NCBI GenBank assembly: GCA_932521025.1 | Contig: OW051470.1 | Coordinates: forward strand, 9,286,501-9,350,500 | Length of the DNA stretch: 64,000 bases | Origin: Oscheius onirici | Lineage: Eukaryota; Nematoda; Chromadorea; Rhabditida; Rhabditidae | Reading direction: 5' to 3' | Shown: in pieces, positions 31,976 through 45,312 of the stretch | Layout: each line of letters opens with the position of its first letter | How positions within the stretch are numbered: position 1 is the first letter of the stretch | Notes under the pieces: generated by a model | The model's database searches: none | What the model saw: the letters and a program-made list of their open reading frames with translations, nothing else | What the model was told of the DNA's origin: nothing | Translations under genes and position numbers: made by a program

Positions 31976-34900
31976 ATGCACCATGTGGCGGTGGTCTGGT
32001 CGACGGGCTTGCTCATGTCCTTTCTCAGTCTCATCACAATTTTCGGCAACTTGGCCGTCCTGCTTTCGTTCTATCTCGACAAGAACATTCGGCAGCCTTC
32101 GAACTATTTCATTTTCTCGCTGGCCGTCTCCGATCTTGTGAGTTTTATTGTTTTTGGTTATTTTTACGTAAAAATGGGTGCATTTATCAGTTATATTGGT
32201 TTCTGGGATGAAAAAGCATGACAAATAATCTCGTGACAGCCAGATATCCTTAGGTTGTAGTAGGAAAACTTGGAGAACGTCAGGAAGCTTAAAAAAGGCA
32301 ATTTTTTTTATAATTTTTGTCTAAATTTCTTGTTTTCTCATCCAAGAAGGTTCTCCGAACATTTTTGGACTGGAAAATGTAAAAAATGAAAGAAAAACCG
32401 AGCTGTTTGCGCTAGAATTATTCTGAGCGCAAGCTAAAAAATGCTGTATGCAAAATACGTGGTGTCAAAGTTCTGGCGCGCTTTCGAAAAGTTTCACTCG
32501 GATTTTTTTTTTCTGCTGGCTCTTTTCCATGCTTTTCCCGCAAAAATGTCCTTCACAAGATTCTGGGAAGAAGTAGATGCTGAAAAAAGGTAAGAATGAA
32601 AGAAGGTAGAACGAAAAATCGTCGAAAAGCTCAAAGAGGTGAATTTGTGACTTCCTTTGATTTTGCCTTTTTCGGCTGTTTTCTTGTCATTTTTCCAGCT
32701 TTCTAGCCTCTTTACACACTATGCAGCAGCAGTTTTTGCCTGGAATCTTGAAAAAAGATTGGAAACTACAGAAAACCCAAGATTTTCATCGCTAACATGG
32801 CTTTATACATGATTCTACCTCCCAACATTGAATTTTCTGTATTTCCCGTCACTGCGATCATTGGCTGGTCAGAAATGACCGAAAGAATAGAAATTGAAGC
32901 GGTGACTGAATAATTTAGGTCCTAGGTTCACAGATGTGGCTCCGGCAGTCGAGTGTTTTTCACAGCGCCCAGCCCAAATCCTGGGGATCATTATTGGCAA
33001 CCTTCGACACAAATCTAGGTTCACAAGTGGTCTTCTTCCTTTCCTAAAGAGAGCATATCCTCCCTTGAGAGAGCGAGAGAGCTTCGGGCTGTAATAGATG
33101 TGGTTATCTGCCTGTTGACGCGTCTCTCCCTCACTCTAACTTGGCTAATTCTAATCCCGAAATCTCACTCCCGTGTAGTAGGGAAGATGTGCACTTGAAA
33201 CGAGAGGGAAAAAAAGAAAAGCGATGGGAAAAGAAACTTGTCCTAAAAATACGTTTCCAGCTTCAATTTCGCCTAACTTTCCGCCGTATTTGTTGTCCTT
33301 ATCAACAACAGCTTCCTCTGCGTTTCCTAGCAGTTTTGCCAGAAAAATGAGCAAAAAAATAGGCAAAAATGAATGAAAATGAAGAGGAAAAAAATATCCC
33401 TTGTTTGTTTGATTCTCATATATTTTCCACAATTAGGAGTAAAAAACCTTTGCAGCAAAAAATGTCGAAAAACGCTTTAGAAAACAGCCAATTTAGATGG
33501 AGAGCACTTGAGCTCTTTTCCAAGTGTGTTTCGCTAATTTTTTGTCCGTGTTTCTGTCTTTTGTCTTCCAAGAGTCCTTGAGACTTGTTCCAAGAGCAAA
33601 CCTCATCATAATTGTTGCTTGTTGGAGAGAGAGGGCGCCAAGCTTGGAACACAATTGGATCCCTTCCTGGCTCCCCGAAAATAGTCAAAAGGCAACCTGA
33701 AAGTAGCCCAAAAAAGAAGGTTCCAGTGGTATAAACGACGCCTCTTTCTCCTCCTTTTTTTGCCTGCCGTTGAAGGCGTCGAGCTCAAATGAAGCGTGTA
33801 GAGAAAACAGCCGGAAGAAACTTTTTAGCGGGCGGACATCGAGAGCACACGGGAGAGAGAGAGAATAATTTTTCCCAAGTGGCATCTAGATCATATTTGG
33901 GAGCCACAGGCAGGAAAAACGGCGAGGAAGGAAAGTGATTATTCTTATGACAAGAGAACGAGTTCGAGAGTTTGGAAAATTGGTCCTCGTCCCATTTGTA
34001 GACCGAAACAACGTTATTTTTCGAGCTTTTATTCTTAAAATATCGAGCAGTTCGATTACTACAAACTGATATAAGAAAAGGAAGAAAAATTGAACAAGAA
34101 AACTAAAACATCCACTTCTTTGAACAAAAATGCGAAAGAGGAAAAATTCAGACTCCCGCGCATTTTCGTGTACGTAATTACGTACCTGGGACTACCGTAA
34201 TTCAATTATAGCGTTTTGAAGCCGTTTTCAGCCTCAAAATTTCATTTTTCTAGCTTTTCGATTTTCTGCAAGGCTGTAGCGGATAAAGTTCTACTACTTT
34301 GTAGAACATCAGAAATTGTGAAACTATCGTCTTCGTCCCGAAAAACATGCTCCTCTCTTCGAATACGGTATTACTGTAACCTGCCCTTATCTTAAAAAAA
34401 CTATCTGATACAAATGTCGTCTTCAGTCAATCTGCTTCCTCAAATTCTGATACAGTATCCCCTGAAGAGAACACTTGAGCTCTCCCTCTGTGTAAGAGGC
34501 CCACTTCTGATTCCGGCCTGAACTATTAGTGGGCCGGGGGAATGGATGGCAAACTTCCTCTGACAAATGGTCTCACAAGGGCCTTTTTGCCTGCTTCTAT
34601 ATGCAGATTTGTGGGGCCGGCGACGGGCCCGCGACCTCTAAACCAATTTCCTTCAGGCGGCGCGACTTCGAGAGAGAGAGAGACAAGGTACGGCCACAGG
34701 CCCCCTATGAATAATAAGTGGACCTCATAATGGGACGACGGCTAATTGGGTTAAAAAAAACTGGAGGCTAAAAAGTGAAGGAAAAGTTTGGTCTGTTCAA
34801 AAAGAAGAGCGATTACCGTAAGATTTTAGCTCTTCCCTTCGAGACCCACATAGTGAAAAATTGAAACTCAGGCAAAAAAATTAAAAGATAAGCACCGAAA

Positions 34901-37900
34901 GTTGGAATTTGTTGGCTGAGTATCCAATGTTTGTGTGCTAACTGGGTTTTGACGGGAAGAGCTAAAATCTTACGGTAATCCCTCTTTTTTAGCAGATCCT
35001 AAGTTAAACCGGTAGGATGAAAATTTAAATGAAAAAAGGGCGATGGAAAATGATACTGTAGCCTTTACTGAGTAGTTTACTAGACTCATACTCTCACTGG
35101 ATCTAGATTCTCAGTTCTGAACTTTTCCCTGACTCATACTCTCTCACTTGTAACAACATACTCTCACAAGTAACATGCCATATCGATTATTCCAGTTCTG
35201 TTTCCATACAGTAACTCTGTACTCTCTTTCCTGTACTCTTTCCAGAGCCATAGAATTTTCTCCAATACTCTCACTGGATCTGAACTCTCAGTTCTTGACT
35301 CATACTCTAGCGACATATACTCATCCAATCGGGGATTCTAGTTCAGTTCAGTTCTGTACATCTGTTTCTCTACAGTAATCCTGTACTATCTTTCATGTAC
35401 TCTCCAAAGCCTATTCCCAGTTCCCTTACTGATTCCAGTCTCTCAGTTCTTGACTCATACTCTTGACTATGCAAATTTCCGAATTTGTTGTTTTTCGAGA
35501 CGCTCCCTAATCCAGGGAAAAAGTTCCCCCGTTCTCTCTCCCTCCCAAATGGTCTTCCCGTAGTAATCCCCTTCCTTCCTGCTCTGCCAAAAGAAGAGAC
35601 GAAAGGGGGTCAGAGCTTATTACCATGTGGCCCGTCGAAATCCAGTTAGTCGTAGCTTCGTCTACCTAATTGAGTGCGCCCTATGATGTAGCTAAGAAGA
35701 GAGACTCCAGCAGGAGAGAAAGAGTCAGATGGAATCTTCGTCAGAGGGGGGAAGAGAGTATAAGTTACAGTAATCTTTGGGCTGATTTTCAAAGAATCCT
35801 GTTGCAACTATATTTTCCAGCTGATCGGACTCGAAGGAATTCCCGTCTACACGCACTTCTTTCTCAACGAGGTAAGAAATATTTTATTTTTCACTTTTTG
35901 AAATAAAAACAGCGTTTTTCAGCTTTTTGATATTCTACAAAATTGTAGCCCATAAAATTCTCTACAACTTTGCAGAACATTGAAAAAGAGTTTTTTCGCA
36001 CCGAAAAAGCCAATTTACTCCCCCGCGTAAAACTGCACGCAACTACGTACTTACAGCTACCGTAACTCTTAAAAAAAGCTGGTGTGAGCGTGAAAATGCT
36101 GTACGCAGTTGCGTATATTTTGTGTAAAATGATGTTTTTAGCGTTCTTTTACAAAAAAAGGACTTAAAAATGAAGAAAAATGAAAATTTTCAGAGCTGGG
36201 CCTTCGGCGAATTCCTATGCGATCTCTGGCTGTCAGTCGACTACATCGTCTGCTTAGCTTCCATCTATACAGTGCTCAGCATCACCATTGACCGGTATTT
36301 TTAAATTTTTAGATTATACTTTGACGGAAAATCTTCCAGTTACTGTAGCGTCAAGCATGCTACCATGTATCGGAGTTGGCGAACACCACAACGGGTCCTA
36401 TTTATTATTGCAGCCACTTGGTGAGTCCTAGACTTCAACTTCATATTTTTGGCTCCAAACATTGATTATTAAATTTTGATGTTCTAAAAAGTTGTAGAGC
36501 AGAAAAAAGGCTACAACTTTGCAGAACATCAAAAATTTGAAAAATGCAGTCTTCGAGCAGAAATATCGGCTTAAAAAATATTGAATGATTTCAGGCTTGT
36601 GCCTAGTATTCTCTTCTCAATTTCTATTTTTGGATACGGTACTTTCACAGGTTTGATTTTTTTATACTTTTTCAAACAAGTGATTCAGGAACGGGTCGGA
36701 TCCTCAAGGAGGACGAATGCTATGTGCAATTTATGACGAATCCTTACCTCAATATGGGCATGTATATCAGGTGAGAGTAACTGTTTTTTAATCACTCTGT
36801 CCCCAACTCATTGTCAGACTCTCAGTAGCTCTGTCTCTCTGTCCTTCTCACTCTCTGTTCCTCTGATCCCCTCTGACTCTCTGTCTCTCAGACTCTATAT
36901 CCCTCTGCCTTTCTGTTCCTCCGTCCCTCTGTCTCTCTGTCCCTTATTCTCTCTGACTCTCCAACTCTCTGTCCATCTGTCCCTCTGTTCTTTTGACTCT
37001 CTGTCTCTCCGACTCTCTGACTCCTGACGATATGTTTCTGAGACTCTCCGTTCCTCTGTTCCTCTCTGTCTCTTTCGCAGTCTCTGTCTCACAAAACTCT
37101 TTCAGTTACTACTGGAGCACCCTCTTCGTCATGCTCTACCTCTACTGGGGAATCTACCGGGCAGCGAAACAGTTGGCTCTAAAGTCGGATCAGGTAACCT
37201 GCCTGACACAATCCCGAGAGTCGGTGTCTGCCGTTTCCCCTTTGGATGGCCGGAAATCCGCATCGCGCACACACACCGACCGACAACACGAGAGAGCTCC
37301 ATTTGCGCATAAGAAACTAACTCCTCGGGGGCTTCCGATCCAAAGTGAGGGGGTACCTTCTCTTCTCTCTCTAAAATCACAGAGAGTCCCAGAAGAGCAA
37401 CCAGTCTTCGGGTCAGAGGCGGCCAGATAACGGATTCTCGTTGACAGCTATCCCCTTTGGGACAGAGAGGGTATTTTTCAGAAAACCAAAAGATTGGCCC
37501 TGTTGACGGAAATGCGAAGACCTGAAGCATCAGCTAACAAGACGAGTGGACAGAGCAGTTCAGACTCTCCGGACAGCAGTCGGTTAGTTTGTTTGTTACG
37601 AGAGGAAAGGAGAGAGAGACGTCACGACTAACTAAATTACCTAGAGCCGAAAGTGGAGAAGGCGGAAGATGAAGGGACTTTTGGCTTCTGTAGTTTGGGG
37701 AGAGAGAGTACGATGAGTAAGAGACTCGTAGAGACTAAAATTAGATAGAGACAGAAGAACGGCGTCGTACAGAAAGAGTCAGTTCAAGAGTCGGGCACAG
37801 AGATAGGAAATCTGGACGGTAGTCGATAAGCTGACAGTCCATAGAACTCGACAGAAGCAGAGACAGCTCTTTAGGCGTCAGCGAACATTTTGTATCCCCA

Positions 37901-40900
37901 CGAAACCTATCAAAAAATCTTTAATTCACAAGTTTTTGTATGTTCGTAGATTACCCAATCCAAATATTCAACTTCTCTGAACTTGCAAAAATTATCCACA
38001 ACTCTGGACGAGTGAGAGAACAAGGCATGATAGACCGCTCCGAGACGGTAATCTACTGGATTTGAGACTATAGAACTGTAAGTCCAAGTTCAAATTATTT
38101 TGACAAGAGCTCTGGTACAGAGTTAGGAGTGTCTGGGAACAGTTGAACAGAGAGGGCGAGAAACAAGGTAAAGTGCTAAAAGTGAGCAGATCTAGAGCGG
38201 GGACAGTACTTCCAAGACAGTGATAGACAAAGGCATCAGTGAACTGGTGAGAGGATCAGGAAAGACTACTCTGAGTCTGTGGGTGGACAAGAATATGAGT
38301 TCTGTATTGGTTTACAGTAGTCTGGACAGGACAGAGAAAAGTGAGAGTACGAGGCATGACAGAGTACATACAGAGAGTAGATACTACAGTAAGAAGACCC
38401 TCAAGATGCTCTGAATAAGGTACTGAACCTACTGAATCAGTAGGTTTAGTACCCAATTCTGAGAAGTAGTACTGAGGATAGAGTATTTGCTGTAGTACAG
38501 AGTGAACAGGAATAGTTCAAGAGAAGAAAGAGTGCAGAAGTTCTCATTCAACCATCTTTAACGTACTCATAAATGCCATTCTTTTTCACTGACACGACTC
38601 TCTGTATATACTCTGATCCCTCCAGACTCTTGACTCTCCTCTTGACTACCCAGTCTACTGGGTCAGAGAACAGTGGATCGACTAGTTCCAGCCTGACCGT
38701 TACCTATCTCTCTGTCTCTCTGACTCTGAACCCAGTTCAAACATGCCGCCTCACCGCTCCAAAAAGACTTTTGATTTTCGACGCCCCGGTCACTGGGGGC
38801 TGCTCGTTCATCACAGGGATTACGTCGGTGGCTTGACGGGGTGGCTCAAAACGGAACGCATTCCAGAAGACAACTTTTGGGGGTTCAGAACCTTCAGAGA
38901 TTTCTTATTTATGACAGGAATAAAATGTGTCAGAGTCTGGATGTCTCTGGGGAGGGAGAGAGGGCCAGTTAGGCCTTGATTACGCAACCACTCTGAAAAT
39001 ATGACAGATTCAATTCGAGGGCTCCGCGACCCAATCTCAGAGAGAGAACGAGTGAGAGAGTTTCAGGGACAGGAAGAGTACGACGACAGCTGTACCGACG
39101 TCTTCTTTTTCGAGGACTACAGTAACCCGGCACAGTATAGTCAACCACAACAATAATGCGAAGGTACAGCTTCCTAATGGATCTCCAATGCAGTTGGTCA
39201 AGACACCGTCGGCTAACTATTGGTAAGTAGACAGAGTGAGTGAGACAGACAGAGAGACAAAGGGACAGGAGGACAGAGAGACAGAGGGACACTGAGGCAA
39301 AGAGACAGAGACTGACAGAGGGACAGAGGGACAGAGTAACAGAACTAGTCAACTGATCCATTACAGTAATCCTACCTTCGAATCCCCATTCTCTCGACAA
39401 GAGCCATCGTCAGTTCTGGAAAGAGAGTCAACAGCGCCCTGTGTCTCTCCAGAGCCGTCTGGATCAAACCATGAGGACGAGGAACTGATCTCTGTGAGGC
39501 CGACTTTCAAGTGAGTCAGCTACTGAACTGAACGAAAAGGTTGTTTAGACCACAGTTCTCCTTACCGTTCATAGATGCGGACAGTGTCTCTTCTCTGGTT
39601 GGGAATGACGATCTGAGCAGGTGAGAGAGTCAGAGGGATAGAGAGTCTGAGAGTCAGAGACACAGAGTAACATTAAAATTTACAGGTTACGGTCAGTCAA
39701 GTCCCCACCCAGTCGGAAAGTCTCCAAAGAAGAGCCTCAAGTGGAAGAGCCTGTAGTAGCACAACCAGAGACTAGAAGACTGGAAGAGGTCAAGGTACTC
39801 TCTGCTCCAGTTACCGTAACCAACAGAATCTCTAGGTTCCACTGATAGCCGTCCAGAGAGCCTCCAACGCTACCAAAGGAAGCTGCGTTCGTCGTCTCTT
39901 GACAGTAATCCGATCCAGAAGCCGCTCCAGAAGACGGAATAGGAAACAGTCGAGTAATAGGGTAAGATTTACTGTTAGAAAGAAAGACTCTCTATCAACT
40001 GGAAAAAACTGAACAGCGACATTTCAGGGAGTCCTACAGTACATGAACCTGTTCAGAAAAAAGGTAGTCAAGAGTGTGATCGAGCTGCTTCTTTGTACTT
40101 TTTTTTTCTACTTTTTTTTTCGACTGCTTCTTTTAGTCCCTTTTATTCCTTTTTTTCTACAAACAGAAAGTTTTTGACTATAAAAATTCCATTTTAAGGA
40201 ACAGTACAAATCTCGGTCGGAGAACCGTGCCCGGAAGGCTCTGAGGACCATCACTTTCATTCTGGGCTCTTTTATCATCCTTTGGACGCCTTTCTATGTT
40301 CTGGCGACGGTTTATGGGTTTTGTGAGACTTGTAAGGTAAGAGGTAGAGAGTCAGAAAGACAGATACAGAGACTGAACAGACTGAGTGACCTATTGTGAG
40401 AATGTGAGAGAGAATAACGTCGGAGAGTCAAAAAGGGAGAGAGTCAGAGAACGAGAGAGTGGGAGAAGCAGAAAGTGAAAGAATCAGAGTTAGGGAATGA
40501 GCGTCACGGAGACAGAGTCTTATTGTTAGAGTAAGAGAGTGAGAGAGTCGGAGAGAGACCCAGACAGTGAGAGAGTAGGAGAGGCACAGAGAACGAGAGA
40601 GTCAGATGGAGTCTGAAAAAATCTTTAAAATTAATGGTGTCTGACTTTGTTTGTTTGTATGTATGGCCACGAGAATAGTCAAGAGTTGTCAGGACTAGAT
40701 AGCGAGTTACTTTTGGACTTTAAGTTTTTACAGACTTTGGCTTATACTGTGTCAGAGCCAAGTAGAAAGCTTTAGAACACGGTAAAGATCAGGTAGAAAA
40801 AGTTTGTGTTACGACGAAGGTATCTGAAAAAATGGTCATTAGCGACAGTTGGTAATTGATAATGTCGGCTTTGATGATGGCAGAAAATATAGTGATCAAT

Positions 40901-41207
40901 AGTGCCTAAAACCATTTTGTGGTGAAAGACTGATAGCCAGAAAATGAGAGAATCAGTGACTGAAAACTTAGAGGGTCAGGAGCACAGAGAGATTGAGGGT
41001 TACAGAATGAGAGAGTCAGACAGGACAGATACTGTCTCTGTAACTCATCTCTTCCAGCAATCCCCGTCGTTCAACATACTGTACACGATCAGCTACTATC
41101 TCTGTTACCTCAACAGCCCAATCAATCCGTTCTGCTACGCCATGGCCAATCAGCAGTTCAAGAAGACCCTTACCCGCATTTTCAAGCTCGACTTTCATCG
41201 ATCCTGA
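31976..41207 (+). CDS. gar-2: Muscarinic-type acetylcholine receptor (GAR family, GAR-2-like)
   Basis: Rhodopsin-class G-protein-coupled receptor for acetylcholine at the neuronal plasma membrane. Sixteen exons join in phase to 550 residues: 31976-32137, 35821-35871, 36194-36294, 36340-36420, 36595-36650, 36689-36770, 37106-37193, 37482-37582, 39067-39222, 39367-39510, 39549-39620, 39686-39794, 39836-39961, 40028-40063, 40199-40336 and 41058-41207. TM1 is [20 protein letters not shown] and TM2 [15 protein letters not shown]3 contains the ligand aspartate in WLSVDYIVC and the DRY motif in TIDRYCSVK. TM6 has [15 protein letters not shown] and TM7 [16 protein letters not shown]. The third cytoplasmic loop is very long (about 250 residues, polar, with [15 protein letters not shown]), as in muscarinic receptors. 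The N-terminus is short, and a small upstream frame (ATG at 31928) precedes the start, so a missed 5' exon is possible. The exon-15 acceptor ends in AAG. Confidence 0.9.
32138..35820 (+). other. Large first intron of the receptor gene
   Basis: A 3.7-kb intron with no exon I can support. It contains a foldback element (34781-35000) and pyrimidine-rich CTCTCACTGGATCTGA-like repeat from about 35060 to 35470. Confidence 0.5.
34781..35000. mobile_element. Foldback element with TTACCGTAAGATTTTAGCTC arms
   Basis: The left arm near 34813 (GATTACCGTAAGATTTTAGC) is repeated inverted near 34965 (GCTAAAATCTTACGGTAATC). The outer end GGTCTGTTCAAAAAGAAGAG resembles the element at 3836. The interior includes GGCTGAGTATCCAATGTTTG, which recurs at about 57265. 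Confidence 0.65.
36780..37085 (+). repeat. Pyrimidine-rich CTCTCTGTCCCTCTGACTC repeat in receptor intron 6
   Basis: Nearly the whole intron is CTCTGTCTCTCTGACTC-type sequence, the complement of the GAGAGTCAGAG family, on the sense strand. Confidence 0.65.
40337..41057 (+). repeat. GAGAGTCAGAGA repeat plus hAT fragment in the last receptor intron
   Basis: The first 300 bases are GAGAGAGTCAGAGAACGAGA-like repeat. About 40740-40925 is an inverted copy of the interior of the hAT-type element at 18769-19350. Shared strings include ATTGATAATGTCGGCTTTGA and TAGTGATCAATAGTGCCTAA in opposite orientation. Confidence 0.7.
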
Positions 41208-42094
41208 GCAAATTTTCTGATCCAACTGTGATTTCTATATGTTTCTAGCTTTTTTTCTGCTCTCATGCTCAGGTTTTCAGTGAATCTTATCCCTTATTTT
41301 CTTGTTTTTGATACTGCAGAAGACAACCTTGTACAATATTTCTACAGGCGCGTGAACAGAAAAATTCTGTACGTGATTGTGTACAGATTGACTGTCTGGT
41401 TGTTTTATGCCCAATTTAACGCAAATTTCTCTGTTTTTGTCGTCTTTTCTTGCTGAAAATGATAAAAAAATACTACGTAAATATCGCTAACTCGAAAGCA
41501 AAATGGTCAACGCCAAAATATGCCCAACGACCGACTAACATTCATTTCAATCAAGGTTGTACTAAAAAGCCTCAGCTTTTCCCGTTTTTTTTCGCTATTC
41601 CTCCAAAAATACGATGCTATAGCTAGCTTAAGCTGTTATTTTTATCCCAGATAAGGCAAGAATACAGTTTTTCTCTTGTATTTGTACTTTGCGAACTCTT
41701 CGTAGACTTACAGAATTTTTATAATGTTTTCCCCGATAAAATTTTGTTCTCCTACTCTTTTACGCCTGCTTCTGCTGTTTCTGGATTGATTTTATGGCGA
41801 AAAATTCGCTATGATCCAGTTTCCTAATCGTTTTCCCATAATTTGGTCAATAAATCGAGTTTTTCTGATCTTTTGCTGTTGCCGTATCGTTCTCATGTCA
41901 ATTCACATCATTTTTATGCCTAAACAGATGTTCATTGTTGCCTCCTACTTCTTTTCCTCACCATCAACATTTTCCCCAAGAAACTACGCAATTTTGCGTC
42001 AAAGGTTGCGTACCACCTACATAAACACTGCTCCTCTCTCCTAGCCATTTTTTTCCTCTTTTCACAGTTTAGTCTCTAAATTTTTCCAATTTAG
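41208..42094. other. Intergenic region, no gene seen
   Basis: AT-rich sequence between the receptor and TRAPPC3. Short open frames lack homology. A CAATTTAG acceptor lies directly before the TRAPPC3 ATG. Confidence 0.35.
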
Positions 42095-43306
42095 ATGTCA
42101 AAAACGGGTAAAGCAGCGGTTCTCGAGTCAAAAAAAATGAGCGCGGAGCTATTCTCGCTGACCTACGGGAGCCTGGTAGCCGAGATGCTCAAGGACTACG
42201 AGGACCCCAAAATGGTCAATACGCAGCTCGACAAAGTCAGTTTCTTGCAATTTTTTCTTGATAAAAAGGGGAAATTTAGATGGGATTCAACATGGGAACT
42301 CGGCTGGCCGACGACTTCTTGGCCAAAAACGCACACGTGCCCAAGTGCAGCGATTGCCGTCAGATGGCTGAAGTTTTGAGCCGAAACGCCATTCCGAGCT
42401 ATTTAGGCAAGTTTCTTGTGTCCTTTTTATGAAAATAGATGATAAACTGGTTAAACGCGGCAAACAAATCGGCCAGAAGGCCTCAAGAAAATGTTTTCCA
42501 ACCAATTTTTGCAGCTCATCTTTGCTTGACCTCCAGTGTAGCCCTAAACTTGTCTCTGAACCTCATTTTTCCTTGAAAACCGTTTAACTACTCAGATTGG
42601 CGTTTACTAACCACTGCTAAAAAAAATGATGCCAACTGCTCTTTGGAAGCACCCAATCTCGTTTTAGGTCAATGGGAGAGCAGTGTGGCCTCCCTGGACA
42701 AACGAATAATCATTTTGCTCAGTTTTTGAGCCAAGCAATGCATCTTTCTGTTCGCGAGCTGTCTCTGCAGTTTTTTCCATGATAGATCACATAATTGACG
42801 CTTGGACGAGGATTCTACGCGTTTTCTCATGTTAGGTCCAAAACAAACGACCTTAAAAGCTTTAAGAGGTCACCTCTTGACCTATGACCAATACTTTCGG
42901 TCCCATCAGCCTCGCAGCTTATTTGCTATTTGTCCGCTATATTTGCCAAAAAAAAAATGAAATGTTCGTGGCTAATCAGCCTGTTTTCAGGAGTTCCAGC
43001 CACAGTGAGCAATTGGGGAGCCGGCGACCGCGAATTCTCACTCATCCTCGAAAACAACCCGCTTCTGGATCTCGTCGAAGTACCGCCACATCTCAACAGT
43101 CTCATCTATTCGCAGATAATCGCCGGAGCCATTCGCGGAGCTCTAGAAGCTCTTCATTTCAAGGTACTGCTCCCTTTTCGAGTCTTTTTTAAAAGCTCTT
43201 TTCGTAGGTCCAAGCCTCCGTGGTGGAAAATGCCGGCAGCACCGAAATCCGGATCCGATTTGACGGCATCCTCAAGGACAATCTGCCAGCGGGAGAAGAC
43301 GACTGA
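42095..43306 (+). CDS. TRAPPC3: TRAPP complex subunit 3 (BET3)
   Basis: Core subunit of the TRAPP tethering complexes that activate Rab1/Ypt1 on ER-to-Golgi vesicles. Four exons (42095-42235, 42280-42406, 42991-43163, 43208-43306) encode 179 residues, against 180 in human. Diagnostic blocks are ESKKMSAELFSLTYGSLV, QLDKMGFNMGTRLADDFLA, the region of the buried acylated cysteine (PKCSDCR, about residue 70), FSLILENNPLLDLVEVP, SLIYSQIIAGAIRGALEAL and the end DNLPAGEDD. Intron 2 begins GC (TTAG|GCAAGT) rather than GT; this is the only junction that keeps the LGVPATVSNW frame. The start sits immediately behind a TTTAG acceptor. The gene is convergent with METTL5, with stops 56 bases apart. Confidence 0.95.
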
Positions 43307-43362
43307 AAAGCAAGTATTCCATACCCTGTTTAATGTTTTTTTACGCATATAAATTTATTTTA

Positions 43363-44646
<1,284 letters not shown>

Positions 44647-45312
44647 TTCTGCTCAATTTTTTTGTGAATAAACTGCCAGAAAACCGATAACTTGATGAAT
44701 TGTACCCTTTTCCAATAGAAAACGAGTATTTTGAGTAGAATTTATGCGAAAATAGGATCTATGTGTGTGTACAAAAGTCGAGAGAACGAGGGAGAAGGCA
44801 CAAAGTAAGTAAGAGCTGGCCATAGGGGTTTTTTGATGGAAAAAAACACGGGGGTAGGGGGCTAACACAACCAAGAAGAGGGAAAGATACCTGTCCTGTA
44901 CCAGGAATTTTTTTTCGGGGAAAAAAGCAAAAGTACGTCATTTTTAGCGTGTTTGAGAGAATGGCGTGGAAAATTACGCAATCTTCCGTTCGGTAAATTT
45001 TGCGTACTTTTGGCAAAAAAGGGACTTTTCCTAGAAAATTCCGACAATTTTGCAAAAGATAGTGTAAACTGCCGTGAAAAAAAAATTTGACGTACTTTTG
45101 CGTATTTTTAGCTCAAAAATAGGGAGCTCTTTGGCAGTATTTTTCACACAAAATTAAAGGTCTAAATGTATACAATTTTAGAGTATAAATGACCCGCAGA
45201 AGGACGTGTAAGAGAGAGTACAAAATGTCATCAGGGAAAATCTAGATGCGTGTCTTGGAATTTGAATTATCACAGGGGATGCGGCGCGGAAAAGATAGAG
45301 GAAGTGGAAAAA
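44647..45312. other. Intergenic region, no gene seen
   Basis: Lies between the METTL5 start and the RhoGAP stop, both on the minus strand. It contains several copies of GCGTACTTTTG-like sequence (for example near 45000 and 45095) but no coding potential. Confidence 0.35.

Noticed and set aside
31951-32211. 86-codon alternative frame overlapping the first receptor exon
   Set aside because: The receptor frame there encodes TM1-TM2 with unmistakable GPCR residues and the true donor at 32137.
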